Assembly: GCA_945860375.1 (NCBI GenBank)
Contig: CAMAQR010000006.1
Coordinates: 1-64,000 of the forward strand
Origin: Pseudorhodobacter antarcticus
GTDB lineage: Bacteria; Pseudomonadota; Alphaproteobacteria; Rhodobacterales; Rhodobacteraceae
DNA length: 64,000 nucleotides
Direction: 5' to 3'
Positions within the stretch are counted from its first letter, which is position 1; the number at the start of each line of letters is the position of its first letter. The notes beneath the pieces are model-generated. The model did no database searches, had not been told where the DNA came from, and saw only the letters and a program-made list of their open reading frames with translations. Shown here one piece after another: positions 9,450 to 17,700 of this stretch. The translations under genes were made by a program, and so were the position numbers.

Positions 9450-9557
9450 CGCCCGCCCCCGTTTGTCACAACCTAGCAGTCCCTTGCGCCTGCGCCAGAC
9501 TTGACTCACCGGCCCCCGCCCCGCATGACGCCGCAACCCAAACCGCACGAGGCCAAA

Positions 9558-10247
9558 ATGTCCGATGACCGCCTGATCGTCGCCTTAGACGTCCCCAACA
9601 TCGTCCAAGGGCTGGACCTTGCGGGCCGGCTTGGCAATTCCGTCAGCTTTTACAAGATCGGGCTGGGGATGCTGACCGGGGGCGGGTTGGCGCTGGCGAA
9701 CGAGTTGAAGCAGGAACATGGCAAGCGCATCTTTCTGGACATGAAGCTGTTCGACATCGGCGCGACCATTGAGGCCGCAGTGCGCGGTCTGGCCCAGTAC
9801 GAACTCGATTTCCTGACTGTCCATGGCGACCCGCAGGTGGTGCGCGCGGCGGCCGAGGGCAAAGCGGGCAGCGGCCTGAAAATCCTCGCTGTCACCGTTC
9901 TGACCTCACTCGACCGCGCCGATCTGGACGCCAATCTGATCAAACCGGGTGATATTCACGAGATCACGCTGGAACGCGCCGCCCGCGCGCTAGAGGCCGG
10001 GGCCGATGGCGTCATCGCAAGCCCTCAAGAGGCCGCGATGATCCGCGCCCTGCCGCAGGCACGCGGCAAACTGATCGTCACCCCCGGCGTCCGCCCGGAC
10101 GGCGCTGCCAAAGGCGACCAGAAACGCACCGCCACGCCGTTTCAGGCGATCACCGACGGCGCCAACCACATCGTCATCGGCCGTCCGATCTGGCAAGCGC
10201 AAAACCCCGCCGCAGCCGCAAGGGCGATCATCGCCACACTGCCTTAA
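9558..10247 (+). CDS. pyrF: Orotidine 5'-phosphate decarboxylase
   Basis: Catalyses the last step of UMP synthesis, decarboxylating OMP. The 229-residue protein opens with DDRLIVALDVP. It carries the catalytic charged network D-x-K-x-x-D-I in LDMKLFDIG (Asp61, Lys63, Asp66). The phosphate-binding C-terminal blocks VTPGVRPDG and GANHIVIGRPIW are present. The ATG at 9558 follows GAGGCCAAA and matches the usual N-terminus; an upstream in-frame ATG at 9501 adds a proline-rich tail with no family support. A structured repeat starts 4 nt after the stop. Confidence 0.97.
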   Translation: MSDDRLIVALDVPNIVQGLDLAGRLGNSVSFYKIGLGMLTGGGLALANELKQEHGKRIFLDMKLFDIGATIEAAVRGLAQYELDFLTVHGDPQVVRAAAEGKAGSGLKILAVTVLTSLDRADLDANLIKPGDIHEITLERAARALEAGADGVIASPQEAAMIRALPQARGKLIVTPGVRPDGAAKGDQKRTATPFQAITDGANHIVIGRPIWQAQNPAAAARAIIATLP

Positions 10248-10250
10248 CCC

Positions 10251-10320
10251 TTTCACATTGGTAAAAATATCCTCGGGGGTAGGATTTGCCTGCAAATCCG
10301 CAGGGGGCGGAAAGCCCCCT
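10251..10320 (+). repeat. Structured intergenic repeat, copy A, 3' of pyrF
   Basis: One of three copies of a short element in this window. It contains an AAAATATCC box followed by G-rich sequence, an inner stem-loop (GGATTTG-CCTG-CAAATCC, about 10272-10289) and an outer stem-loop with five- to seven-base G/C arms (AGGGGGC...GCCCCCT, 10302-10320). It begins 4 nt after the pyrF stop, in the same orientation as the gene. This suggests a role at transcript 3' ends. Compare 13292-13380 and 47621-47676. Confidence 0.6.
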
Positions 10321-10331
10321 GCCTTGGCTGA

Positions 10332-10745
10332 TCAAGACAGCTCCGCCCAGACAATCCCCGCCCGCCGCTGCATCTCCGGCACCGCCGCTGCTTGGGCCAG
10401 AAACGCGGACAAAGCCATCATCTGCCAAGCTTGCCCCTCATCGCCAAACTGGATCGCCGCAATTTCGGCCGCCGTGATCCATCCGCCAAAGAACACTGAC
10501 GCTCGTGACGCGTCCAGCATGGACGGGAACACCCGCCGCCAGATCAACCTTTCCTGCGCAAACCGCAGCCCAAATTCCTCATGAACCTCGCGCAGCAGGC
10601 AATCCTCTGGCGACTCATCGCCTTCACGCCCGCCGCCCGGCAGATCCCACATCGCGGCCCAAGGCAGGCCGGGCTTGTCGTCGCGCAGATAGACCAGCAC
10701 CGCATCGCCGCAAAACAGCGCCACCTTGGCACCCACGAAATCCAT
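10332..10745 (-). CDS. Nudix hydrolase
   Basis: A 137-residue single-domain Nudix protein. The Nudix box is recognisable as GGGREGDESPEDCLLREVHEEFGL-type spacing: G-x5-E-x7-REVHEEFGL, with the metal-binding Glu residues present. The substrate (a nucleoside diphosphate derivative) cannot be deduced. The N-terminus begins MDFVGAKVALFCGD; a GTG immediately before the ATG (10748) is also possible. It lies 9 nt downstream of the NfeD-like gene and is the last gene of an SPFH-NfeD-Nudix cluster. Confidence 0.85.
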   Translation of the reverse strand: MDFVGAKVALFCGDAVLVYLRDDKPGLPWAAMWDLPGGGREGDESPEDCLLREVHEEFGLRFAQERLIWRRVFPSMLDASRASVFFGGWITAAEIAAIQFGDEGQAWQMMALSAFLAQAAAVPEMQRRAGIVWAELS

Positions 10746-10754
10746 CACGGCCGG

Positions 10755-11024
10755 TCAGTTGTCATTGATGTCCTTGTCCCACATCTTCACCTGCCCGGCG
10801 CGCACCCCCATTGTGGCGCGCAAAGCCAACCACGACAGCACCGACAGCAGCGCAAACACCAGCAACAACGCGGGCAACGATCCGCCCATCACACCCAACC
10901 CCACCAAAATCCCGGTCAGCCCTGCGCCGATGGCAAAGCCAAGGAAGATAAAACCGGGGGCCAGCACCTCCAGCACACCCAGCGAGAATCCGGCGACGAT
11001 CCAAACCCACCACACCGTCCACAT
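10755..11024 (-). CDS. NfeD-like short membrane protein
   Basis: An 89-residue inner-membrane protein with hydrophobic helices at about 3-17, 20-36 and 47-64, then a short soluble tail ending VKMWDKDIND. This is the truncated NfeD form that lacks the N-terminal serine-protease domain and accompanies a stomatin-like SPFH protein. It starts one base after the stop of the SPFH gene, so the two are translationally linked. Such pairs are thought to organise membrane microdomains or guard membrane-protein quality. Confidence 0.82.
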   Translation of the reverse strand: MWTVWWVWIVAGFSLGVLEVLAPGFIFLGFAIGAGLTGILVGLGVMGGSLPALLLVFALLSVLSWLALRATMGVRAGQVKMWDKDINDN

Positions 11025-11025
11025 T

Positions 11026-11907
11026 TCAAACACGCCCTTTGAGCATCTTGAACGCATCACCAAAAGCATCCAAAGCCTGTGCCGGCACGATGATCATTTG
11101 CTTGCCCGCGCCTTGGCCCACCGCCGTCAGCGCCTCTACCTGCTTCAAAGCGACCTGATACTGCGCCGCTTCGATGCCGTTTTCCTTGATGGCAGCCGCA
11201 ATCGTGCTGGTCGCATAGGCCTCGGCATCCGACAGAATCCGCCGCGCCTTGGCCTCTTGTTCCGCTGCATAAAGCTGCGCATCGGCGTTCAATTCGACCG
11301 CCCGCTTCTTGCCCTCGGCTTCTGTCACATTCGCACGCCGCGCCCGTTCGGCATTCAACTGTTGCAACATCGCGGTGCGGGTCGCCTCGTCGAGATTAAC
11401 ATCCAGAATCTCGGCCCGCGTCACCTCGATGCCCCAGTCATCCACCAACAGGCGCACCTGTTCGCGGATATTGGTCGCCACCTCGGCCCGGTTCGATTGC
11501 AGATGATCCAGTTCCATCTTGCCGATTTCACTGCGCACAATTCCGGCCACGGTGGTGGCAATCGCGGCATCGACGTCCTTGATCCGGTAAACGGTCTTTT
11601 CCGGTTCGGTGATGCGGTAGAAAACGCTGGTTTCCACCTTGACCAACACGTTGTCCGTGGTGATCGCATCTTGATGGGCTGTCGGCAACTGCCGCTCCAG
11701 AATCGAGATCTTATGTGCCACCCGGTCCAGAAACGGCACCACAAAGTTGATCCCCGGCCCCAGCACCGACAGCAACCGGCCAAAGCGTTCGACAACATGC
11801 TTTTCCGACTGCGGCACGATCCGCACGCCCAGAAAAATACACAGGATGATAAAGACGGCAATCGCCAGGAAAACCGCGTTGCCGCCAAGGAATTGGTCGA
11901 TCGGCAT
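11026..11907 (-). CDS. SPFH/band 7 (stomatin-like, QmcA family) membrane protein
   Basis: A 293-residue protein with one N-terminal membrane anchor (about 11-31) followed by a band 7 domain (KHVVERFGRLLSVLGPG, then FLDRVAHKISILERQ) and a charged alpha-helical coiled-coil region rich in A, E, R (about 170-250). This is the typical layout of bacterial stomatins that oligomerise at the membrane. The start at 11907 is chosen because GGAGG lies 5 nt upstream; an in-frame ATG at 11922 would lack that. It heads the operon with the NfeD-like gene. Confidence 0.9.
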   Translation of the reverse strand: MPIDQFLGGNAVFLAIAVFIILCIFLGVRIVPQSEKHVVERFGRLLSVLGPGINFVVPFLDRVAHKISILERQLPTAHQDAITTDNVLVKVETSVFYRITEPEKTVYRIKDVDAAIATTVAGIVRSEIGKMELDHLQSNRAEVATNIREQVRLLVDDWGIEVTRAEILDVNLDEATRTAMLQQLNAERARRANVTEAEGKKRAVELNADAQLYAAEQEAKARRILSDAEAYATSTIAAAIKENGIEAAQYQVALKQVEALTAVGQGAGKQMIIVPAQALDAFGDAFKMLKGRV

Positions 11908-12011
11908 GAGAACCTCCATCAAATTCAGACTTTACCCTGCCGCAAACCGCCGCTTCCCGCAAGTCCAACCGCCCAAGTGGACAGGCCCGGCGCAACCCGG
12001 CATAATGCCCC

Positions 12012-13265
12012 ATGCCCGCCCTTTGCCGTGATTGTCTGACCGGATTCGACGCCGGACCGCGCTGCCCCAACTGCCGCTCGCCCCGCGTGCTGGCACATGA
12101 CGAACTGCACGGCCTGTCCATCGCCCACATGGATTGCGACGCCTTTTATGCCTCTGTGGAAAAACGCGACAATCCTGATCTGCGCGATCAGGCGGTGATC
12201 GTGGGCGGCGGCACCCGCGGTGTGGTGTCCACCTGCTGCTATCTGGCGCGCATTCACGGGGTGCGTTCCGCGATGCCGATGTTTCAGGCGCTGAAGCTGT
12301 GCCCGCAGGCTGTGGTCGTCAAACCCAGAATGGCGGTTTACGTCGAAGCCTCCCGCGCCATCCGCGCGCTGATGGAGGCGCTGACGCCCGCCATCGAACC
12401 GCTGTCTTTGGACGAGGCGTTTCTGGACTTGACCGGCACCGAACGCTTGCACGGTGCGGCCCCCGCCGTCACCTTGGCCCGACTGGTGCGGGATATGGAG
12501 ACGCAATTGGGCCTTTCGGGGTCGGTCGGCCTGTCGCACAACAAATTTCTCGCCAAGATCGCCTCTGATCTGGACAAGCCGCGCGGTTTTTCAGTCATCG
12601 GGCGGGCGGAAACCGAGGCTTTCCTGCGCCCGAAACCGGTGCGAATCATCTGGGGCGTCGGCACTGCCACCCAGACTGCGCTGGAAAAAGCCGGTATTAG
12701 CACAATCAACGATCTTTTGCGCTGGGACCGCCCCGACCTGACCGCCCGCTTTGGCCAGATGGGCGACCGGCTGTGGCATCTGGCGCGTGGGCTCGACACG
12801 CGGCGGGTGAACCGGGAGGAACGGCTGAAGTCGATCTCAAAGGAAACCACGTTTTTTGAGGACACCTCGGACCCCGACCTGCTGGATGGCCACCTTTGGC
12901 GGCTTTCGGAACAGGTGGCTGACCGGGCAAAGGCGAAATCTCTGGCGGGCAAGACCGTGACCCTGAAGCTCAAACGCTCGGATTTCCAACTGATCAGCCG
13001 CCGCCATGCCCTGACCGACCCGACCCAACTGACCGACCGCATTTACCGCGCCGCCCGCGATCTGCTGGATCACGCGGGGGCCCGCGGCCCGTACCGTTTG
13101 ATCGGCGTGGGTATCAGCGATCTGGCCCCGGAATCACAGGCCGATCTGTCTGCCGATCTGTTGGACCCCACCGCCCCAAAACGCGCCGCAGCCGAACGCG
13201 CCACCGATGCCATCCGCGCCAAATTCGGCAAAGACGCCATCATCAAAGGTCGCAGCCTGCGCTGA
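12012..13265 (+). CDS. dinB: DNA polymerase IV (Y-family translesion polymerase) with an N-terminal Cys-pair extension
   Basis: An error-prone polymerase that copies past damaged bases. The 417-residue protein carries the Y-family motifs MDCDAFYASVE (Asp41), SLDEAFLDLTG (Asp134, Glu135) and VGLSHNKFLAKIASDLDKP, then the thumb and little-finger domains. Unusually, the polymerase core is preceded by about 37 residues holding two Cys pairs (Cys5/Cys8 and Cys18/Cys21), the arrangement of a small zinc ribbon. No C-terminal beta-clamp peptide was obvious to me. It is followed by repeat copy B. Confidence 0.94.
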   Translation: MPALCRDCLTGFDAGPRCPNCRSPRVLAHDELHGLSIAHMDCDAFYASVEKRDNPDLRDQAVIVGGGTRGVVSTCCYLARIHGVRSAMPMFQALKLCPQAVVVKPRMAVYVEASRAIRALMEALTPAIEPLSLDEAFLDLTGTERLHGAAPAVTLARLVRDMETQLGLSGSVGLSHNKFLAKIASDLDKPRGFSVIGRAETEAFLRPKPVRIIWGVGTATQTALEKAGISTINDLLRWDRPDLTARFGQMGDRLWHLARGLDTRRVNREERLKSISKETTFFEDTSDPDLLDGHLWRLSEQVADRAKAKSLAGKTVTLKLKRSDFQLISRRHALTDPTQLTDRIYRAARDLLDHAGARGPYRLIGVGISDLAPESQADLSADLLDPTAPKRAAAERATDAIRAKFGKDAIIKGRSLR

Positions 13266-13291
13266 TCCCGACAGTTTGACTAAAATTTGCC

Positions 13292-13380
13292 TTCATCTTA
13301 GCGAAAATATCCCACGGGTGAGGCATTGGTTTCGCCATCGGTTCCAGAGACCAATGGCTTGGGGGGTGTGAAACCCCCGG
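13292..13380 (+). repeat. Structured intergenic repeat, copy B, 3' of dinB
   Basis: It starts with TTCATCTTAGCGAAAATATC, continues to CCACGGGTG, then an inner inverted repeat (CATTGGT...ACCAATG, about 13324-13357) and an outer stem GGGGG-TGTGAAA-CCCCC (13361-13378). It lies 26 nt after the dinB stop, in the same orientation as dinB. Its box and outer stem match copy C (47621-47676, opposite strand) closely and copy A more loosely. Confidence 0.62.
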
Positions 13381-13397
13381 CTGCGCCTGCAGCAAAC

Positions 13398-14255
13398 CTA
13401 CTCTGCCGCCAAAGGCACCCGCCGCCCGATGCCCACCACTTCGGCAATCACCCCCGACATCAGCCTTTGCACCTGAGCAAAACACGCCAACGGCTCTACC
13501 CGCGCCTCGTCCAGATACAGGCTTCGGTCAATCTCCACCTGCACCACATGCCGCCGTCCCGTAGGCCTCCCATAGCTTTGCGCGATGAAGGCCCCGGCGA
13601 AGGGTGCATTCCGCGCCACCTGCAGGCCTGCCGAGGCAAAGGCCGCTTCGACCCGGTCCATCACCTCGCGCCCCGCCGCAGCGCCAAAACGATCGCCCAA
13701 GACGACGTCGGGCCGGGTCATTCCGGGGCGGACATGGCCGTCGATGGCCTCGTGCGGCATCGAATGGCAGTCGATCAGCACCGCTTCACCAAACTGCGCA
13801 TGAGTGGTTTCGATCAGATCGCGCAGACAGCGGTGATAGGGGTGCCAGTATTGCATGATCCGTGCCTCTGCCTCGGCCAGCGGCAGCTTTCCCCTGTAGA
13901 TCGCCAGGCCCCCGGCGACAACGCGGGGAATCACCCCAAGGCCGGAGGCCACCCGGGGATTGTGCGGCGCGCGCACGATGCCTTCGATCACCGCCGGGTC
14001 CAGTTCATCGGGGGCGCGGTTCAGGTCCAGATAGGCGCGGGGGACGCTGGCCACCAGCAGGGGCGCCCCATGCAATGGCGCATCCTCAAACAACTGATCG
14101 ACAAAGGCATCTTCGGAGGACCGCACCGCCAACCCGTCCAGCACCGTTTGCGCCAGAAACCCCGCAGGGTAATCGCGCCCGGAATGCGGCGATGCAAAGA
14201 TCACCGGTGTATCCCGCCGTTCGGGGTGGTAAAGGCGAAAGACGCCGGATGTCAT
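13398..14255 (-). CDS. N-formylglutamate amidohydrolase family protein
   Basis: A 285-residue member of the FGase (HutG-like) zinc hydrolase family, which releases formate and glutamate from N-formylglutamate. Family blocks include PVIFASPHSGRDYP near the N-terminus (metal-binding His), ELDPAVIEGIVR, and VLIDCHSMPHEAIDGHVRPG with a Cys-His pair. No other histidine-degradation (hut) genes are nearby, so it may act on another N-formyl substrate. The ATG at 14255 is chosen for its GAGGAG box 6-7 nt upstream. It stands alone, facing dinB. Confidence 0.85.
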   Translation of the reverse strand: MTSGVFRLYHPERRDTPVIFASPHSGRDYPAGFLAQTVLDGLAVRSSEDAFVDQLFEDAPLHGAPLLVASVPRAYLDLNRAPDELDPAVIEGIVRAPHNPRVASGLGVIPRVVAGGLAIYRGKLPLAEAEARIMQYWHPYHRCLRDLIETTHAQFGEAVLIDCHSMPHEAIDGHVRPGMTRPDVVLGDRFGAAAGREVMDRVEAAFASAGLQVARNAPFAGAFIAQSYGRPTGRRHVVQVEIDRSLYLDEARVEPLACFAQVQRLMSGVIAEVVGIGRRVPLAAE

Positions 14256-14309
14256 GCGCGCTCCTCTTGCTTTTTGATATAACGCCAAAAAGTTGCGCAC
14301 CGAAACCCC

Positions 14310-14338
14310 TTGAACAGCTTGGCGACTCTGTTTATAGC
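14310..14338 (+). promoter_or_regulatory. Promoter of tRNA-Val/rpmJ
   Basis: TTGAAC (14310-14315), exactly 17 nt, then TATAGC (14333-14338), giving a plausible sigma-70 promoter about 60-70 nt upstream of the tRNA. It was found by eye and matches four of six consensus bases in each box. Confidence 0.5.
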
Positions 14339-14406
14339 CCCCCTACCCGACGCGGTTCCGCCCGCGTCCTTTTGTTTGGGGCCAGGGCGGTATTGCAAGG
14401 CAGAGT

Positions 14407-14481
14407 GGGCGGTTAGCTCAGCGGTAGAGCACTACGTTGACATCGTAGTGGCCACAGGTTCGATCCCTGTACCGCCCACCA
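14407..14481 (+). tRNA. tRNA-Val (anticodon GAC)
   Basis: A 75-nt cloverleaf. The acceptor GGGCGGT pairs with ACCGCCC, the D-arm is GCTCAGCGGTAGAGC, the anticodon stem CTACG/CGTAG holds the loop TTGACAT with anticodon GAC, and the T-loop is GGTTCGATCC. The 3' discriminator A and CCA are encoded. There is no terminator between it and rpmJ, so the two may be co-transcribed. Confidence 0.95.
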
Positions 14482-14519
14482 TTTTCAACGTTTCCTTCGG
14501 GGGACACATGTTTTCAACC

Positions 14520-14535
14520 GGCGCGAAGACGCGCC
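14520..14535 (+). promoter_or_regulatory. Short GC hairpin upstream of the rpmJ ribosome-binding site
   Basis: A perfect 6-bp stem GGCGCG-AAGA-CGCGCC lies between tRNA-Val and rpmJ, 19 nt before the ATG. It lacks a U tract, so it is not a terminator; it could mark processing or control translation. Confidence 0.35.
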
Positions 14536-14554
14536 CAGATAAGGGAGAAGCGAT

Positions 14555-14680
14555 ATGAAAGTTTCAAACTCGCTCCGCTCGCTGAAGACGCGTCATCGTG
14601 ATTGCCAGGTCGTGCGCCGCAAAGGCCGCGTCTATGTGATCAACAAGACGCAAAAGCGCTACAAGGCCCGTCAGGGTTGA
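14555..14680 (+). CDS. rpmJ: 50S ribosomal protein L36 (C-minus/type B form)
   Basis: A 41-residue basic protein, [18 protein letters not shown] followed by [23 protein letters not shown]. This is the alphaproteobacterial L36 form that has lost most of the zinc-binding cysteines of the classical protein: only Cys17 remains. It is part of the large ribosomal subunit. AAGGGAGAAG precedes the ATG, and a rho-independent terminator follows. It lies away from the spc operon, next to tRNA-Val, as is usual for this form. Confidence 0.95.
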   Translation: MKVSNSLRSLKTRHRDCQVVRRKGRVYVINKTQKRYKARQG

Positions 14681-14703
14681 TCGCGCGCAGCAGCACCGAA
14701 TAG

Positions 14704-14733
14704 GCCGCCGAGAGCAATCTCTGGCGGCTTTTT
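14704..14733 (+). terminator. Rho-independent terminator after rpmJ
   Basis: The stem GCCGCC-(g)-AGAG / CTCT-GGCGGC with a CAAT loop and a following T5 run lies 23 nt after the rpmJ stop. It also sits against the 3' end of the convergent caspase-like gene. Confidence 0.85.
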
Positions 14734-14740
14734 CATGAGA

Positions 14741-17700
14741 CTATTGCAAGGGCGTCAGCGCCGCCACCGGAACCCAGCCCAGCGCCTTTCCGTCCTTGGC
14801 AATCCGCGCAAAGCCGTTTTGCTCTTCGATCCTGAACACACCGTAAAACACACCGGCTGCAATCACCTGAACCGCGGCACCGCCCGGCGCATCCAGCACC
14901 TGCGTGCCGCCTGCCACCACATGCGACAGTGTGGCGGGGAAGCTTTCGGGTGCATCGCCCAGCACGGAAACCTTTGACCCCAAGGCGAAATCGCTGCCCT
15001 TGATCGACATCTGCGGCACCTGCCTGATGCCAAAGGTCGCTGCCGAAATCTCGGGCACCTTCATATCCAGATAACTGGCCAGTTCGGTGACTTCGATGGT
15101 GGCGTTGCCATTGGTGTCACCTTGGCCCAGCGCATCCAGCATGGCCCAAGTCATCACCCCATGGCCTTGATACCCCTCCAGCGCCGGGGCGTCGTCGGTG
15201 GATGCCGACAGGATGGTGCGCCCGATGGCCCGCGTCAGCCGCGCCACCGCCGCCGACTGCGCCATGGCGGCATCGACAGATCGGGTTTCAGTGATGCTGC
15301 CGCTTTCGCAGGTGTCATAGATCATCACGGATTTCTTGGCCTTCACCCGCGCCGCCCATTCCTGCCAGCGGTCCTGATCAATGCCACCGGTGCGAATCGG
15401 ATCATCGCCGGCAAAGCGGAAATCTTGCGGGATAAAGTAGTATTCGCCTTCAATCGTCTTGCCGTGGCCAGCGAGGAAGAACAGGAACACGTCCTGCGAT
15501 TTCGCTTTTGTCCCCATATCGGCAAAGGCGCGGTCCAGATTGGCCGCCGTCACTTCGCCGTCCAGCAGCGTGACAATATTGGTGCTGGCAAAAAGTCCCT
15601 GCCCGGCCTTTTCCATCGCGCTGGCGAAGGCCAAGGCATCAGCGGCGGCGTAGTTCAGTTTCAAGCGCCCGTCGGCATAGTCATTGACTCCCACCGAGAG
15701 CACATAAAGCGCCGGGGGTTCGGTGCTGGCGACGCCGTCCCAGTTGATCACCAACTGACGCGGGGCTGATGCCAACAGATCGGCGGCGTTGTAGGCCACC
15801 ACCTCGATCAGGTTCTCGCCGGGCTCCAGTGCAATGCGGGTTTTGGCCAACGGGTTGTCCGTATCCAGAGCAGCCGCGGCGCGGGTGGGCTGCACCTGCA
15901 CCGTCACGCCGTTCAGCCGCCATTCGATGCGGCCAATGCCGCCGCCTTCGTCTTGCAGTTCAATTTCGATCTCGACCTCCGGCTCGGTGGCCGTGCTGCC
16001 CTGTTTCGGCATCGAAAACCGGGTGTAAGGCGCGGGGCCAGAGCCCATGATGCGACCCAAGTCCAGTTCGGCCGCCGCGCGAGTCACCTCGGCATTCGGA
16101 TCGCCCGCCAGTTTTGCTTGCACCAGATCGGGACGGTAAAGCGCCTGATAGACCTGATCGACCGAAAAGGCGTGCAGGCCGTTCGACACCGACACCAGTT
16201 TTGCGCCATTGGCGGAAGCTGCGAAAAAGCCCTCGGGCGTCACGATCAGCCATTCGCCATCCGGCGTGGCCAGAAACTGCGCCAGAACCTCGCCAGTTTT
16301 AAGGTCGTAAACCTTGCTCAACCCCACCGGGGACGCGATGACGGCCAATCGGCCACCCGCCAGCACCGTCGCCTGTCCATAGGGCGAAATAGCGTCGATT
16401 TGGGTCTGGATTTCAGGGCTGTAGGTCGGGGCATCGGGATAGGGCCTGTCCAGCAGGAAGGTGGACTGTTCCTCCTCGCGGATCGGAATTGGGGCCAGAG
16501 TTTCCATGTCCAGACCGCCGTAAGTCAGACCCTCCAGCCCGGAATAGACGTAGAATCGCTGTCCATCCAGCGCCAGAGTTTCCTCAACCCCGCCCCCGGC
16601 CTCGGCAATCGGCAACACGGTTTCCAGCCGCCCCTGCGCCAGATCCCAGACCCAGATCTTCCCCGAACTGTCGGACGCAAAGAACCGGGTGCCGGCCAGC
16701 AAAGCCGCCTGTGTTTGCACGGGGGTCAGCCGATCGCCATAGCTGGCGGTCACTTTGCCCGCAGCCGGGTCCAGCAATGTGATGCCTTGCCCTTCCATCC
16801 CAACCAGAATCAAGCCGCCCGAAGGCGAGAAACCCAAGCGGTCCACTGAAAACAACATCGCGTCAAAGCCGTCTTGCACGGCGTCGGGGTTTTGGTCGTG
16901 AGTCTGGGAATAGATCGCTTCCCCGGTCGCCACGTTCAGAACCTCGGTCCGCGCCACCCAATTGCCTTCAGACTGAGCCCCTGAATAGGCCAACAATGCC
17001 CCATCCGCCGAAGCGTCAAGGGTCAGAATATCGTTGATTTCAGGCGACAATGGCAGATCGCGGCGACCGTCCAGCGTGGTGATCTCAACGGTGGACAGGG
17101 TTTTGTAACTGCCGTCCGGCTGTTCTTCGGACCGGGTTTTGAGGCTGAACAGCGTGCCATCGGCAGACAACGCCATTTCTGACACGGGGTCAGATTGCGG
17201 GCCATCCCCATAGTCAATCGCCGCACCCTGATCGACTTGCGCCAGCACAGCCCCATCCAGCGCCAGATGATAAAGGCCGCCACGACGGGTGCCCGCGAAC
17301 AGGGTCTGACTGTCAGCGGCGAAGCGAACCTTATGGGCGGCGACGGGCAGGGTCGGGCCACTGAAACCGGTTTCAAGATTCCACAGCTGCACGGTTTTGA
17401 AATCCGCCGTGGCCAGCCATTTGCCATCGGGCGACAGCGCCATGTCGATGACGGCGTTGCTGTGCGGTCGCACCCGGAACAGTTCCGCGCCACTGACGGC
17501 ATCCAGCAACAGCAGATGGCCGGTGGACAGCCCAACCGCGACGATCTCCACTCCGGGCAGCAGCGCGGCCTGAACCGCCTGTGCTTGGGGGAATTTGCGG
17601 ATCAGGCGTTGGGTTTTCATATCCCAGAGAGCGATTTCTGCATTGTCCAGCAGCGCCAGCGTGGTCAACATCACCGATTCGTCGGCGGCAAAGCTGATGG

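Noticed and set aside
9450..9548. A 33-residue N-terminal extension of the ROK kinase
   Set aside because: The conserved phosphate-binding motif starts immediately at MILCFDIGG, and the extension is arginine-rich and unlike the family.
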